Source of the DNA: UBA8516 sp964434855
GTDB taxonomy: Archaea > Thermoproteota > Nitrososphaeria > Nitrososphaerales > Nitrosopumilaceae
DNA length: 42,473 bases
Assembly (NCBI GenBank): GCA_964434855.1
Contig: CAYSWR010000011.1
Span: forward strand, 1-42,473
Direction of reading: 5' to 3'
Shown here: one piece after another, positions 24,150 to 32,370 of the stretch
Position numbering within the stretch: the first letter of the stretch is position 1
Layout: each line of letters starts with the position of its first letter
Notes under the pieces: model-generated
What the model was told of the DNA's origin: nothing
Database searches by the model: none
What the model saw: only the letters and a program-made list of their open reading frames with translations
Program-made: the position numbers and the translations under genes

Positions 24150-25694
24150 TATGAGAATTCGCTTTACAAAAACGAATTGAATGCAATAAAATCTGGACTA
24201 GGATTTAAGATAACAAGATTTTTCGGATCCAAAATTGATAAAATATCTGGAAATAGTATCATGAAGGGAATCAAACCCCTTATGGAATCAAGTGCACATA
24301 TTATTAAAACCGAAGGAATCAGTTCTTTAGTAACTCATGCAAAGGAAAAAATAAATAGAAGAGAATTCGCTGCTCTGTCTCCACAATTATACAAAACAAT
24401 ACCACAACCTCTAGAATCTGACAAAGGAGAGAAAGAAGCTGTTTCATATGTTGAAAGCGATGAAGAAAAGGAAATTTATTCGAGCAAGTTCAAGGCTTCA
24501 GTTGTTATTCCTACAAATTCTAGTGATTATTCTCTCAGACGTTTAATTGACAAGATTAACTTGCAAAAAGGAATTGAGGATTTAGAAGTAATAATAGTTA
24601 ATTCAGGATCAAGCGATCTAAAATCATTAGGAGAAATACCAAATGTCAAAATCTTACAAATAGATTCAAAGGACTTTAATCATGGCAAGTCAAGAAACAT
24701 TGGAGCAGCTAATGCTTCTCATGATTATGTTATATTCTTAACAGATGATGCCATTCCTGCAACCAATCATCTTTTTTATGACATGTGCAAAGTCTTATCA
24801 GGTAATCCTAAAGTAGCTGTTGCAACAGCTAGGCAAATTCCTAGAAGTGATTGCGATTTAATGTCTTCATATTCTCTAAAGTATTTCTATGATTTCTTAG
24901 AATTAAATAATGATAGAGTAACCAGTTGTAAGGATTTTGATAAACTCACGCCTTCAGAAAAAAGGCGAGTAGCTCAAATCGATGATGTTTGTTCTTGCTA
25001 TAAGCATGATTTGTTATTAAAGTATGGATTCAAGGAAATCCAATATGCTGAAGATCTGGACATAGGCATAAGGCTTGTCAGAGATGGTTATAAAATCGCC
25101 CAACTCTTTTCAAACGGAGTTATACATTCACACTCAAGGCCAGCTTCGTATTATCTGAAGCGTCAATTTGTTGAGACTAAGGTGTTGTCTACATTACTTG
25201 GATATGAATTGCCAGACTTCAAAAAGTTTGGAATTTTGGATTCAAAAAAATTCATGGACAACGCTTATTCTTTGTACAACTCCATTGGACTTTCCATTGA
25301 TTTCATTAAAGAAAACCCAAAGAATGAAATTTCAGTTATTTTCGATTTGTTAAGCAAAAAAATACCCGAATTTTGTGACAGCAAAATAAAATCAAAATCC
25401 TCAGATTCCTCACTTGAAAAAATCTTTGAGAATATCCATGTGAATGATTCACTAGCCAAAAGCAAAGAAAACTTCCTTCTAACACCATATTTGCTGTCAT
25501 TACACCCTTTTAAAAATTTTTTAAGTCATAGTAATTTAATGAATACTGATGAAGACTTCTTCAACTCACTTTACAAGATTTTTGGTTCTGTGGTAGGAAA
25601 TAGTCTTGGAAGTTTTCTTATCTATTCAAAAAAATACAATTTAAATGATTATGATCTGAAAAACATTGAAAAACTCCTTACCAGTGGTATTTAA
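23941..25694 (+). CDS. coiled coil plus family 2 glycosyltransferase, 3' part of the fusion gene (after assembly gap)
   Basis: The frame is open from the gap edge (first full codon 23943) through the last three repeats and beyond, so the TTG at 24177 is only an internal codon. After a linker (24150-24480) comes a GT2 domain: ASVVIPTNSSDYSLRRLI, LEVIIVNSGSSDLKSLG, DFNHGKSRNIGAANASHDYV and FLTDDAIPATN (DD-metal site). A second part has IQYAEDLDIGIRLVRDGYKI and the AEDLD catalytic motif. FNHGKSRN and what follows are typical of rhamnosyltransferases such as those of O-antigen clusters. The C-terminal 170 residues are helical. The stop TAA shares its A with the ATG of the GT4 gene (25692-25696). 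Confidence 0.88.
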
Positions 25695-26950
25695 TGAAAA
25701 TCCTATTCATAACTCATCAATTCTTTCCTGTTCACTACACTGGAACTGAAAGGCTGACACTTGATCTTGCAAAACAAATTCAAAGGATGGGAAACTTTGT
25801 CACAGTTTTAACATACGAACCTACCACTCCCATAGAAAAATCTCAAAAATCAAAATTTCTCTATCATGTTATCGATGGAAAAGTCGAAGGATTTGCAAAT
25901 CTGGATGAACACATTATGAAAAAAGAATATCAAGTAGAATCCATACCTGTAATTTCATTTAGACATACAAAACATACATGGGGATTTCAGATTTTTGATT
26001 CTAATATTGAAAAGTATATCCCCGATATAGTGAAAAAGTTTGACGTGGTCCACTTTACACACCCAATGAGGTTTGCAAGTGCACTTAAGGCATGTAAAGA
26101 ATTGGGAATTCCAACTGTTCTCACACTAACTGACAACTGGTTATTGTGTCCACGGGGTCTACTAACCAGCAATATGCAACTATGTGACGGACCGGATGAA
26201 GGGAAAAAATGCATGTCAGTTTGCCACTATGATGAAAGTGTCCTTACTAGATATGATGATGCTAGATTCTTTTTCGAAAATGTAGATGTAGTTTTTTCTG
26301 GTAGCGAATTTGTGAGAAATGTTTTTTGGCAAAATGACTGGAAAAGAAGAATTTACCTCAATACTTTTTCGGTAGACTACTCCCATGTAAAACCAGAAGG
26401 GGATCCAACCGAGATTGTTTTTGGATTCATTGGTACCCTGAGCTGGCATAAGGGACCACATGTGTTGCTTGAATCTTTCCGTAAAGTTGACAGCAAGAAA
26501 ATCAAACTAAAAATTTATGGTAGAGGAGAGGAAAAGGATCCATATATCAAATACATTATTGAACAGGCTGATGGCGATGATAGAATCGAGTTTTGTGGAA
26601 CATTTGAGTATGAGAATCTGCCAAAAATAATGAAAGGTATATCGGTGATAGTTATTCCTTCAACCTACAAAGAGAACTATCCTTTGGTCATGCAAATGGC
26701 ACTTGCATATAACAAGCCAGTAATTGTCTCTAAGATTGGTGGAATGCCAGAAGTTGTGAAGGATGGGGTTAACGGCTACTTGTTTGAGGCAGGTCATACC
26801 GAACAACTAGCTAAGCTAATTTTCATGATTTCAAATGATCCCACGGTTCTTGACAGGTTGAAAAAGTCCATCGTTTCTCCACCACGAGTAGAAGAGGAAG
26901 CGCTCAGATACGAAAATACCTATAGAGAGCTCATAAGTTGTAAAAAATAA
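25694..26950 (+). CDS. family 4 (GT-B) glycosyltransferase
   Basis: The 418-residue protein has a GT-B fold. The N-terminal domain has MKILFITHQFFPVHYTGTER and ends before IVFGFIGTLSWHKGPHVLLE; the C-terminal domain has LKIYGRGEEKDPY and the donor-binding PSTYKENYPLVMQMALAYNK. Cys152, Cys164, Cys173 and Cys177 form a compact cluster in the linker region, possibly metal-binding, as seen in other members. The usual E-x7-E motif has Glu327 but Met335 in place of the second Glu (GAG to ATG in DNA terms). The start overlaps the upstream stop by one base (TAATG), so it is translated with the sulfotransferase-GT2 fusion. Confidence 0.88.
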   Translation: MKILFITHQFFPVHYTGTERLTLDLAKQIQRMGNFVTVLTYEPTTPIEKSQKSKFLYHVIDGKVEGFANLDEHIMKKEYQVESIPVISFRHTKHTWGFQIFDSNIEKYIPDIVKKFDVVHFTHPMRFASALKACKELGIPTVLTLTDNWLLCPRGLLTSNMQLCDGPDEGKKCMSVCHYDESVLTRYDDARFFFENVDVVFSGSEFVRNVFWQNDWKRRIYLNTFSVDYSHVKPEGDPTEIVFGFIGTLSWHKGPHVLLESFRKVDSKKIKLKIYGRGEEKDPYIKYIIEQADGDDRIEFCGTFEYENLPKIMKGISVIVIPSTYKENYPLVMQMALAYNKPVIVSKIGGMPEVVKDGVNGYLFEAGHTEQLAKLIFMISNDPTVLDRLKKSIVSPPRVEEEALRYENTYRELISCKK

Positions 26951-26958
26951 TTTTTAAC

Positions 26959-27894
26959 CTAGTTAGTATTCTGATACCACTCGATAGTTTTCTGCAGCCC
27001 GTCTTTGAGTGAGGTTTTAGGTAAATATCCAAGTGCCTCCTCTATCTTTTTTAAGCTTGGCTCAAAGTTTGAGGTTTCAGTTTCTCTCATAGGTAGGTAA
27101 TCGATTTGTATCTTCTCCCCTAGAAGTTCAATTACTTTGCAGGCGAATTCTTCTATAGTAAGAGTATCTTTAGAACCAACATTGAATATTTCTTTAGAAG
27201 AACGATTGTCACTTGTTACTAAATTGATCAAATCTACAACATCATCAACATATACAAAATTTAGGCGCTGACCTCCACCGAGTATCTGAATTCTATTATT
27301 CATTAATGCATTCTTTATTATTACCTGAGCTCCATATTGATCTCCTTCAGGCCCGTATACGTTTGTTAAACGCAAAATTGTATAGTCTAAATTATATTTT
27401 TGTCCTGCAAGCCTTACTATCTGTTCTCCAATCATTTTGGTTATCCCATATGTATTATTAGGAAGAAGAGGACTGTCTTCGATAGTTTCTTTGTATAGAG
27501 TTTCACCATAGACCTCTCTGGAAGAAATAAAAATTATCTTTGCTCCTACGCTGGCACAAGCATTTACAACATTAAACGTACCGTACACATTAGTAATAAA
27601 CGCCCGTTTCGGATCTTCATGACATTTTTTTAGACCAGTTAATGCTGCTAAATGAATTATCACATGGGGTTTATGCTTTAAAACTATTTCGGAAATCCTA
27701 GTGTCTTCAACCCCTCCTTCTTCAATTATAACTTTTTTTCGATCCAGAGTTTTGCTTGCCTTTAAAACATTCTCATGAGTTGCATATATAACAAGTTGAT
27801 GAATTTCAGAAAACTTTCTTACGAATCTCCTACCTATAAAACCAAGTCCGCCAACCAGTAGAACTTTCACTCTACTTGTTGAAATATCTCCCAT
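26959..27894 (-). CDS. NAD-dependent sugar epimerase/dehydratase (extended SDR)
   Basis: The 311-residue extended short-chain dehydrogenase has VLLVGGLGFIGRRFVRKF (Rossmann glycine motif GxxGxxG, residues 11-22). It also has HLAALTGLKKCHEDP, FISSREVYGE (catalytic Ser), the YGITK pair for Tyr-xxx-Lys and RLTNVYGPEGDQYG. It is closest in appearance to UDP-glucose 4-epimerase or NDP-sugar dehydratases; the exact reaction cannot be told. It is on the minus strand between the GT4 and the ABC genes, with its start near the divergent permease start (70 bp between), and probably provides a nucleotide sugar for this locus. Confidence 0.88.
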   Translation of the reverse strand: MGDISTSRVKVLLVGGLGFIGRRFVRKFSEIHQLVIYATHENVLKASKTLDRKKVIIEEGGVEDTRISEIVLKHKPHVIIHLAALTGLKKCHEDPKRAFITNVYGTFNVVNACASVGAKIIFISSREVYGETLYKETIEDSPLLPNNTYGITKMIGEQIVRLAGQKYNLDYTILRLTNVYGPEGDQYGAQVIIKNALMNNRIQILGGGQRLNFVYVDDVVDLINLVTSDNRSSKEIFNVGSKDTLTIEEFACKVIELLGEKIQIDYLPMRETETSNFEPSLKKIEEALGYLPKTSLKDGLQKTIEWYQNTN

Positions 27895-27964
27895 AAAAAT
27901 AGTTGTTGAAAGTACTCAACTTGAGGATCAGATTATATTTGTAGCAACAAAAATCATTTCTATA

Positions 27965-28750
27965 ATGTTTGATATTTTGAGATATTTTAAGGCATTAAAG
28001 GAGAATAGATCCTTGATAATGGCTTTTGCTATGGGAGATCTCAAGAATCGATATAGAAATTCAGTTCTGGGATTTCTTTGGTCTGTTTTAGAACCATTGC
28101 TTTTACTTTCAGTACTATATGTTGTATTTACATCTCTCCTAAAACCTGCAACTCCCAACTTTGCAGTCTATCTACTCCTTGGATTGATTATTTGGCAATT
28201 TTTCACCAAAAGTACTGGAATGGGACTAACTAGCATTTCAAGTAAGGGCAGATTACTATCAAATGTCTATTTCCAAAGAGCAATACCAGCGCTTAGTTCT
28301 AACATAACAGCTCTTATAATGTTAGGATTGGAATTCATCATCTTTGCGTTTTTTCTAATCGGGTTTCAAACAATTCCTACTGAAAAAATTCTCTTTCTTC
28401 CTTATCTGATCTTTCTCATGTTTTTAATATCCTTGGGATTATCTCTTCCATTATCTGTCCTTAATGTTCTCTACAAAGACGTACAATTCATATGGAATGT
28501 AATTTTAACTGCTGGTTTTTTTATCCATCCCATCATCTACAATATTGACATGCTTTCAGTGGAGGTACGTGAAAAATTTCTTTTCATCCCAACTGTACGA
28601 CTATTTGATATGATACACTCTTCAGTCATTTTTGGTAAAAGCCCATCTGTATATGACTTTGTATATGTGACGATATTTGCATTTGTTATTCTAGCGATAG
28701 GTTATGCCGTTTATAGAATATTTGAACCCAGAGTTGCTGAGGAAATTTAG
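27965..28750 (+). CDS. ABC-2 type polysaccharide export permease (Wzm-like)
   Basis: The 261-residue membrane protein has six predicted helices. The cytoplasmic N-terminal segment has the typical LIMAFAMGDLKNRYRNSVLG motif of TagG/Wzm permeases. The first helix pair is FLWSVLEPLLLLSVLYVVF and YLLLGLIIWQFF. Later come LSLPLSVLNVLYKDVQFIWN and HPIIYNIDML, which match the family. It exports lipid-linked polysaccharide or glycan together with the ATPase encoded at 28751, with no spacing between the stop and the next ATG. The ATG at 27965 is the only start with a full N-terminal segment. Confidence 0.9.
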   Translation: MFDILRYFKALKENRSLIMAFAMGDLKNRYRNSVLGFLWSVLEPLLLLSVLYVVFTSLLKPATPNFAVYLLLGLIIWQFFTKSTGMGLTSISSKGRLLSNVYFQRAIPALSSNITALIMLGLEFIIFAFFLIGFQTIPTEKILFLPYLIFLMFLISLGLSLPLSVLNVLYKDVQFIWNVILTAGFFIHPIIYNIDMLSVEVREKFLFIPTVRLFDMIHSSVIFGKSPSVYDFVYVTIFAFVILAIGYAVYRIFEPRVAEEI

Positions 28751-29488
28751 ATGGAAAATTCTATTGAAGTAGATCATGTGTCAAAGAAATTCAAGATTTA
28801 TCACGAAAAAAGAAACTCCATATTTGAAGTAGTTTTTGGTTTTATGAATAGAAATTTACATGTCGAAAATTTGACAGTGCTAGATGATGTTACATTCTCG
28901 GTAAAGAAGGGAGAAACGCTAGGAATAATTGGTAAGAATGGTAGTGGAAAATCAACTTTACTTAGGTTGATTTCTAAAATATATAGGCCAGATTCTGGCA
29001 CAGTGAAAACGGATGGAAGCATCGTTCCGTTACTACAGCTTGGAATAGGCTTCCAACCAGAACTGACTGCCATTGATAATATTATAATCTATGGGATATT
29101 ATTAGGATTTACAAAACCGTGGATCAAATCTAAAGTTCCAGAAATTCTGCAGTATGCGGAACTGGAAAGATTTGCCGATACTAAAATAAAAAATTTCTCC
29201 TCAGGAATGTATGCAAGATTGGCCTTTTCTACCGCAATTCAAGTAGATCCTGACATTCTTATTGTTGATGAGATCTTGGCTGTAGGTGATGCAGAATTCA
29301 AACAAAAGTGCAATAAGTCTTTTAATGAAATAAAAAAGAAAGGTAGAACAATTCTATTTGTTTCACATGATTCTAGACAAGTTTTAGAGATATCCGATAG
29401 GGTGATGTTGCTCAACCAAGGAAAACTGGAAAAAATTGGAGATCCGAACGAGGTAGTCAATTACTATTTGGCTTCAACCAGAAAGTAA
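28751..29488 (+). CDS. ABC polysaccharide export ATPase (Wzt/TagH-like)
   Basis: The 245-residue ATPase has Walker A GKNGSGKST (residues 61-69), a Q-loop-type QLGIGFQPELTAIDNI, signature FSSGMYARLAFSTA, Walker B DPDILIVDEILAVGDAEF and the switch His in LFVSHDSRQV. It is a short form lacking the C-terminal glycan-binding domain of Wzt. Selection of finished chains may therefore lie elsewhere, or export may not need a terminal modification. It directly follows the permease gene and is certainly in its operon. The pair is the probable exit route for the glycan assembled by the neighbouring transferases. Confidence 0.92.
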   Translation: MENSIEVDHVSKKFKIYHEKRNSIFEVVFGFMNRNLHVENLTVLDDVTFSVKKGETLGIIGKNGSGKSTLLRLISKIYRPDSGTVKTDGSIVPLLQLGIGFQPELTAIDNIIIYGILLGFTKPWIKSKVPEILQYAELERFADTKIKNFSSGMYARLAFSTAIQVDPDILIVDEILAVGDAEFKQKCNKSFNEIKKKGRTILFVSHDSRQVLEISDRVMLLNQGKLEKIGDPNEVVNYYLASTRK

Positions 29489-29641
29489 CCCTTTCGGCTG
29501 AGTATTAAAACAGCAAAATAAACGTTAGTCTAATCCTTTCTGATATAATCCTCATGTTAACAAATTAGTTTTAAGTTATCAATCTTCATAATTTGTAGTT
29601 TGAATTTCTGTAGTTGACGTAAAACATATCTCCTCAGTAAA

Positions 29642-30922
29642 CTAATATCCAAGTTTTTTTAAAGTGCTACCCATTATTTTCTCTATGGTGGATTTTTCCT
29701 CATCATTAAAATTGTCCTTCCACTTGCCAGGTGAAGCAAACCTTCTAAATTTACCCTGCCCCTTTAATTCTGATGGTATGTTTTCAAAACTATATTTTTT
29801 AACAATATTCTCTAATTCATTTTTTTTAATCTCAATTTGTAAAAACTCATAAGTCTTTTGTAGCACTAGAATTGTATTTTGCCTTAAATCTTCGTATTTT
29901 ATAATCATTCGAAGCTCGGATGGGTGGTTATCATACGCTTTCATTAAAACTTCCACCAATTTTATCCATGTTCTGGCCTGTCTTTCCACGAACTCTAATC
30001 TTTTATTTTGATCCAATGACGTGAAGCCCATCTTAACACCCCACGAATTCTCATCTCTTCTGGAATCAAATAATGAATCGATTATATCCCTACCATCCCT
30101 GAGCAGTATTATTATTTTAGACTGAGGCATGCATTTTGATATAATGTCTGGAGCACCTATTCCCATTGGTTCCTTTATTATGATCTTATGTGAAAAATCA
30201 GAGATTTCAGAATAAATCCTATTTAGAAATAATTTTCTCAAAAAATAAATCCACGTATTTTCATATCTTTTTGAAAAAAAGTAGCTAGGCCTTCTGCTAT
30301 GATGGTCTAACCTTCTGACAGGACTACCCCCAGTTTCCATAAGAAGAGTAGAACCTAAATGATCTGCAATTCGCAATTCATCTACTGTCCGTGTGTTATA
30401 AGATAACAATTCAGTCCCAAGCCACGTTGTACCGCTCCTTGCAGAACCAAAGATCCACACGATATTTCTTTCAAAAATTGATTCTTGTTCATCATCTAAT
30501 TCTTCTGGTCGCGACAAAGCATAGTCATTAACGTCCTCAAAATTCTCTTCCAATTCATTATCTGCTTCTACTATGGAAATATCACTCATTGGCAGTAACC
30601 TATACTTGCATTCCGATGTTAAGGGAGTTTCTGAATTAATTCTATATATGACAACTATACGATCTGTTAGTGCTTTAGAAATTATATTCACAGTCTGTTC
30701 AGTTCCGACCGCATCATTTAGCCATCTAATTCTCCTTCCGACCTCCTTGCTATCTTTGTCAAGAAAAACAACTCCAAAATATGCGCAAAAAGGTTCACCT
30801 TTCTCATGTATGACGCGTGTAGATATGATATATTTTGTTCCTGTTTTGACGATAATTATTCCAGAATTGGAAACGAATTCATTATTGGAATGAAGACTCA
30901 TTTTTAGCATGATTCTCTTCAT
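29642..30922 (-). CDS. PAPS-dependent sulfotransferase with N-terminal extension
   Basis: The start is ATG 30922 (a TTG at 30925 is directly before it). A roughly 115-residue beta-rich N-terminal part (SGIIIVKTGTKYIISTRV, then FGVVFLDKDSKEVGRRI) and an acidic linker (about 120-150) precede the sulfotransferase domain. That domain carries FGSARSGTTWLG (5'-phosphosulfate loop, near 160-170), IILLRDGRDIIDSLFDS (3'-phosphate site), a YEDLRQNTI segment and GKFRRFASPGKWKDNF, which matches the C-terminal nucleotide-binding RxxG-type loop. The role is probably sulfation of a sugar hydroxyl. It is convergent with the ABC operon; the gap of 153 bp is AT-rich. Confidence 0.88.
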   Translation of the reverse strand: MKRIMLKMSLHSNNEFVSNSGIIIVKTGTKYIISTRVIHEKGEPFCAYFGVVFLDKDSKEVGRRIRWLNDAVGTEQTVNIISKALTDRIVVIYRINSETPLTSECKYRLLPMSDISIVEADNELEENFEDVNDYALSRPEELDDEQESIFERNIVWIFGSARSGTTWLGTELLSYNTRTVDELRIADHLGSTLLMETGGSPVRRLDHHSRRPSYFFSKRYENTWIYFLRKLFLNRIYSEISDFSHKIIIKEPMGIGAPDIISKCMPQSKIIILLRDGRDIIDSLFDSRRDENSWGVKMGFTSLDQNKRLEFVERQARTWIKLVEVLMKAYDNHPSELRMIIKYEDLRQNTILVLQKTYEFLQIEIKKNELENIVKKYSFENIPSELKGQGKFRRFASPGKWKDNFNDEEKSTIEKIMGSTLKKLGY

Positions 30923-31011
30923 CAAGGAATTGTATTTTAATTTTTGATTGTATAAAAAAAAGTGTCATGGCAAATCTTTCTTTAAAGTCAGATGTAATTT
31001 TGGAAGAGACC

Positions 31012-31815
31012 CTATATTGGTTTTGAATCAAGCCTAATTATAAGAGGAACCCTCAAAACCACTTCATGATGTATTCCATGTTCCCACAAACCATCCTCCC
31101 CCCAGCAATCACCATGATCTGCACAAATTAGGACCGAGGCATTGGAAAAATTTTCCAGCAGGTTTTTTAATTTTTCATCTACAAACTCAAGACACTTTGT
31201 TTGTCTTATTTTGCAAGTTTTGGCATCATTGTTATCTCCAAATGGAATACACGGATTTTCTTTTGGATTCCATGGCGCATCCCTGTAATAATATGGAACA
31301 TGTGTTTCTCCTATATTGATAAAAACAAAAAGTGGATTGGTTCTAAATTCTTGAATTTTGGAATCTATCCATTTTAACTGTCTTTCAAGATAATGTGAAG
31401 CTCCGGGATAAAAAAAGTGTTGAAAATCCTTGCCAAGTACGCGTCCTGTTTCAGTCTTTGGATCAAACCATCCTACTGCTCCGGTCCCAATTGTCGTATA
31501 TCCAAGATTGTTAAATCCTTGGATTATGTTTTCTCCATTTAGGGTAACAAATTCAGTTCCTTTACCTGGAAAACCTCCATTTACCATTTTGAATATCTTG
31601 CCATACTTTGGATTTAGAAATGATTTCTTTACGTGTGCAATTCCTGGAGTAAAGCCTGCAAACATGGCTGAATGTGATCCAAAAGTAAAGTTAGATGGAG
31701 CCATCGCTTCATGAAGGGGTCCAATTTTTTTCATGTTTGGTATATTTGCATTTTTAAAAGTGTCATATCTGCAAGAATCTAATGTCAAAAACAGAAAAGA
31801 CTTTTGGTGTATCAA
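31012..31815 (-). CDS. sulfatase-fold hydrolase of the alkaline phosphatase superfamily
   Basis: The 267-residue protein starts at a TTG. Motifs fit the alkaline phosphatase/sulfatase fold: LFLTLDSCRYDTF with metal Asp13, PSNFTFGSHSAMFAGFTPGIAH, VFINIGETHVPY, and CADHGDCWGEDGLWEHG followed by LRVPLII. In the position of the sulfatase C/S-x-P-x-R there is Thr44-Phe-Gly-Ser-His, so no formylglycine can form. A Thr nucleophile suggests phosphatase or phospho-transfer rather than classical sulfatase action. The small size suggests a minimal catalytic core. No signal peptide is seen, so it probably acts in the cytoplasm on a glycan or lipid-linked substrate. Confidence 0.75.
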   Translation of the reverse strand: MIHQKSFLFLTLDSCRYDTFKNANIPNMKKIGPLHEAMAPSNFTFGSHSAMFAGFTPGIAHVKKSFLNPKYGKIFKMVNGGFPGKGTEFVTLNGENIIQGFNNLGYTTIGTGAVGWFDPKTETGRVLGKDFQHFFYPGASHYLERQLKWIDSKIQEFRTNPLFVFINIGETHVPYYYRDAPWNPKENPCIPFGDNNDAKTCKIRQTKCLEFVDEKLKNLLENFSNASVLICADHGDCWGEDGLWEHGIHHEVVLRVPLIIRLDSKPI

Positions 31816-32233
31816 TTCTTAAGTATTAATTGTATTATTGAATAAATTTATCTGCTCTTATTTTGGTCAGGCATCTGAAGAAAATACAGAGTATCATCCT
31901 TTTTCAATTTATATTAAATAGGACTTTTTTTGTTCATTGTTTATCATTCTAATTATTGCAAAGAATTGGTCTTAAATTATCTGTGATTTTTCTGATATTG
32001 CACCTTTAGTACAAACTCTGCGAATCTTGACATAGAATAAATGGAATTTCATAAACAAAAAGAAAAGTTAGATTCTTCAAAATATCCTTTGATCGCCCTC
32101 AGCAGCTAATAATGCAGATTTTACGAAACCCCTGAGGGAACAAATTAAAAACTTGGAAAGATTATAAAATACTTACTTATTTTTTCAATTTTTTTCAACT
32201 TATTTACTTATTTCCAAAAATGGAATCAGCATG

Positions 32234-32244
32234 TTTTTATATTT
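32234..32244 (+). promoter_or_regulatory. TATA-like box upstream of the secreted metallopeptidase gene
   Basis: TTTTTATATTT is the best TATA-like sequence before the ATG at 32371. It implies a leader of about 100 nt, unlike the leaderless genes elsewhere in this window, in line with the ribosome-binding site seen just before the start. Confidence 0.35.
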
Positions 32245-32357
32245 CTGAAATGACCATAAAACTGGAAATGACAGTTGTTTTGGTTAGTAGTTACCAGTGG
32301 TTGAAGTTAGTAAATTTGTCAAATATTGAAAGAGGACACATTTCAACTCTCATGATT

Positions 32358-32364
32358 AAAGGAG
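32358..32364 (+). promoter_or_regulatory. Shine-Dalgarno-like site before the metallopeptidase gene
   Basis: AAAGGAG lies 6 bases before the ATG at 32371. It is a strong anti-16S match, rare among the genes of this window, most of which look leaderless. It fixes the start and goes together with a long leader. Confidence 0.65.
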
Positions 32365-32370
32365 AAAATT

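Larger units (their letters stand above)
31816..32370. other. 555-bp AT-rich intergenic stretch
   Basis: No convincing gene is seen. T-rich tracts around 32170-32220 could serve as archaeal terminators. A TATA-like TTTTTATATTT at 32234-32244 would give a leader of roughly 100 nt before the protease gene at 32371. A 22-residue frame at 32041 has no supporting signal and is not called. Confidence 0.5.

Noticed and set aside
24177..25694. A separate glycosyltransferase gene starting at TTG 24177
   Set aside because: The same frame is open from the gap edge at 23943 through all repeats, so the TTG is an internal codon of the fusion gene.
32041..32109. 22-codon frame before the metallopeptidase gene
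   Set aside because: No promoter-like sequence or motif supports it.
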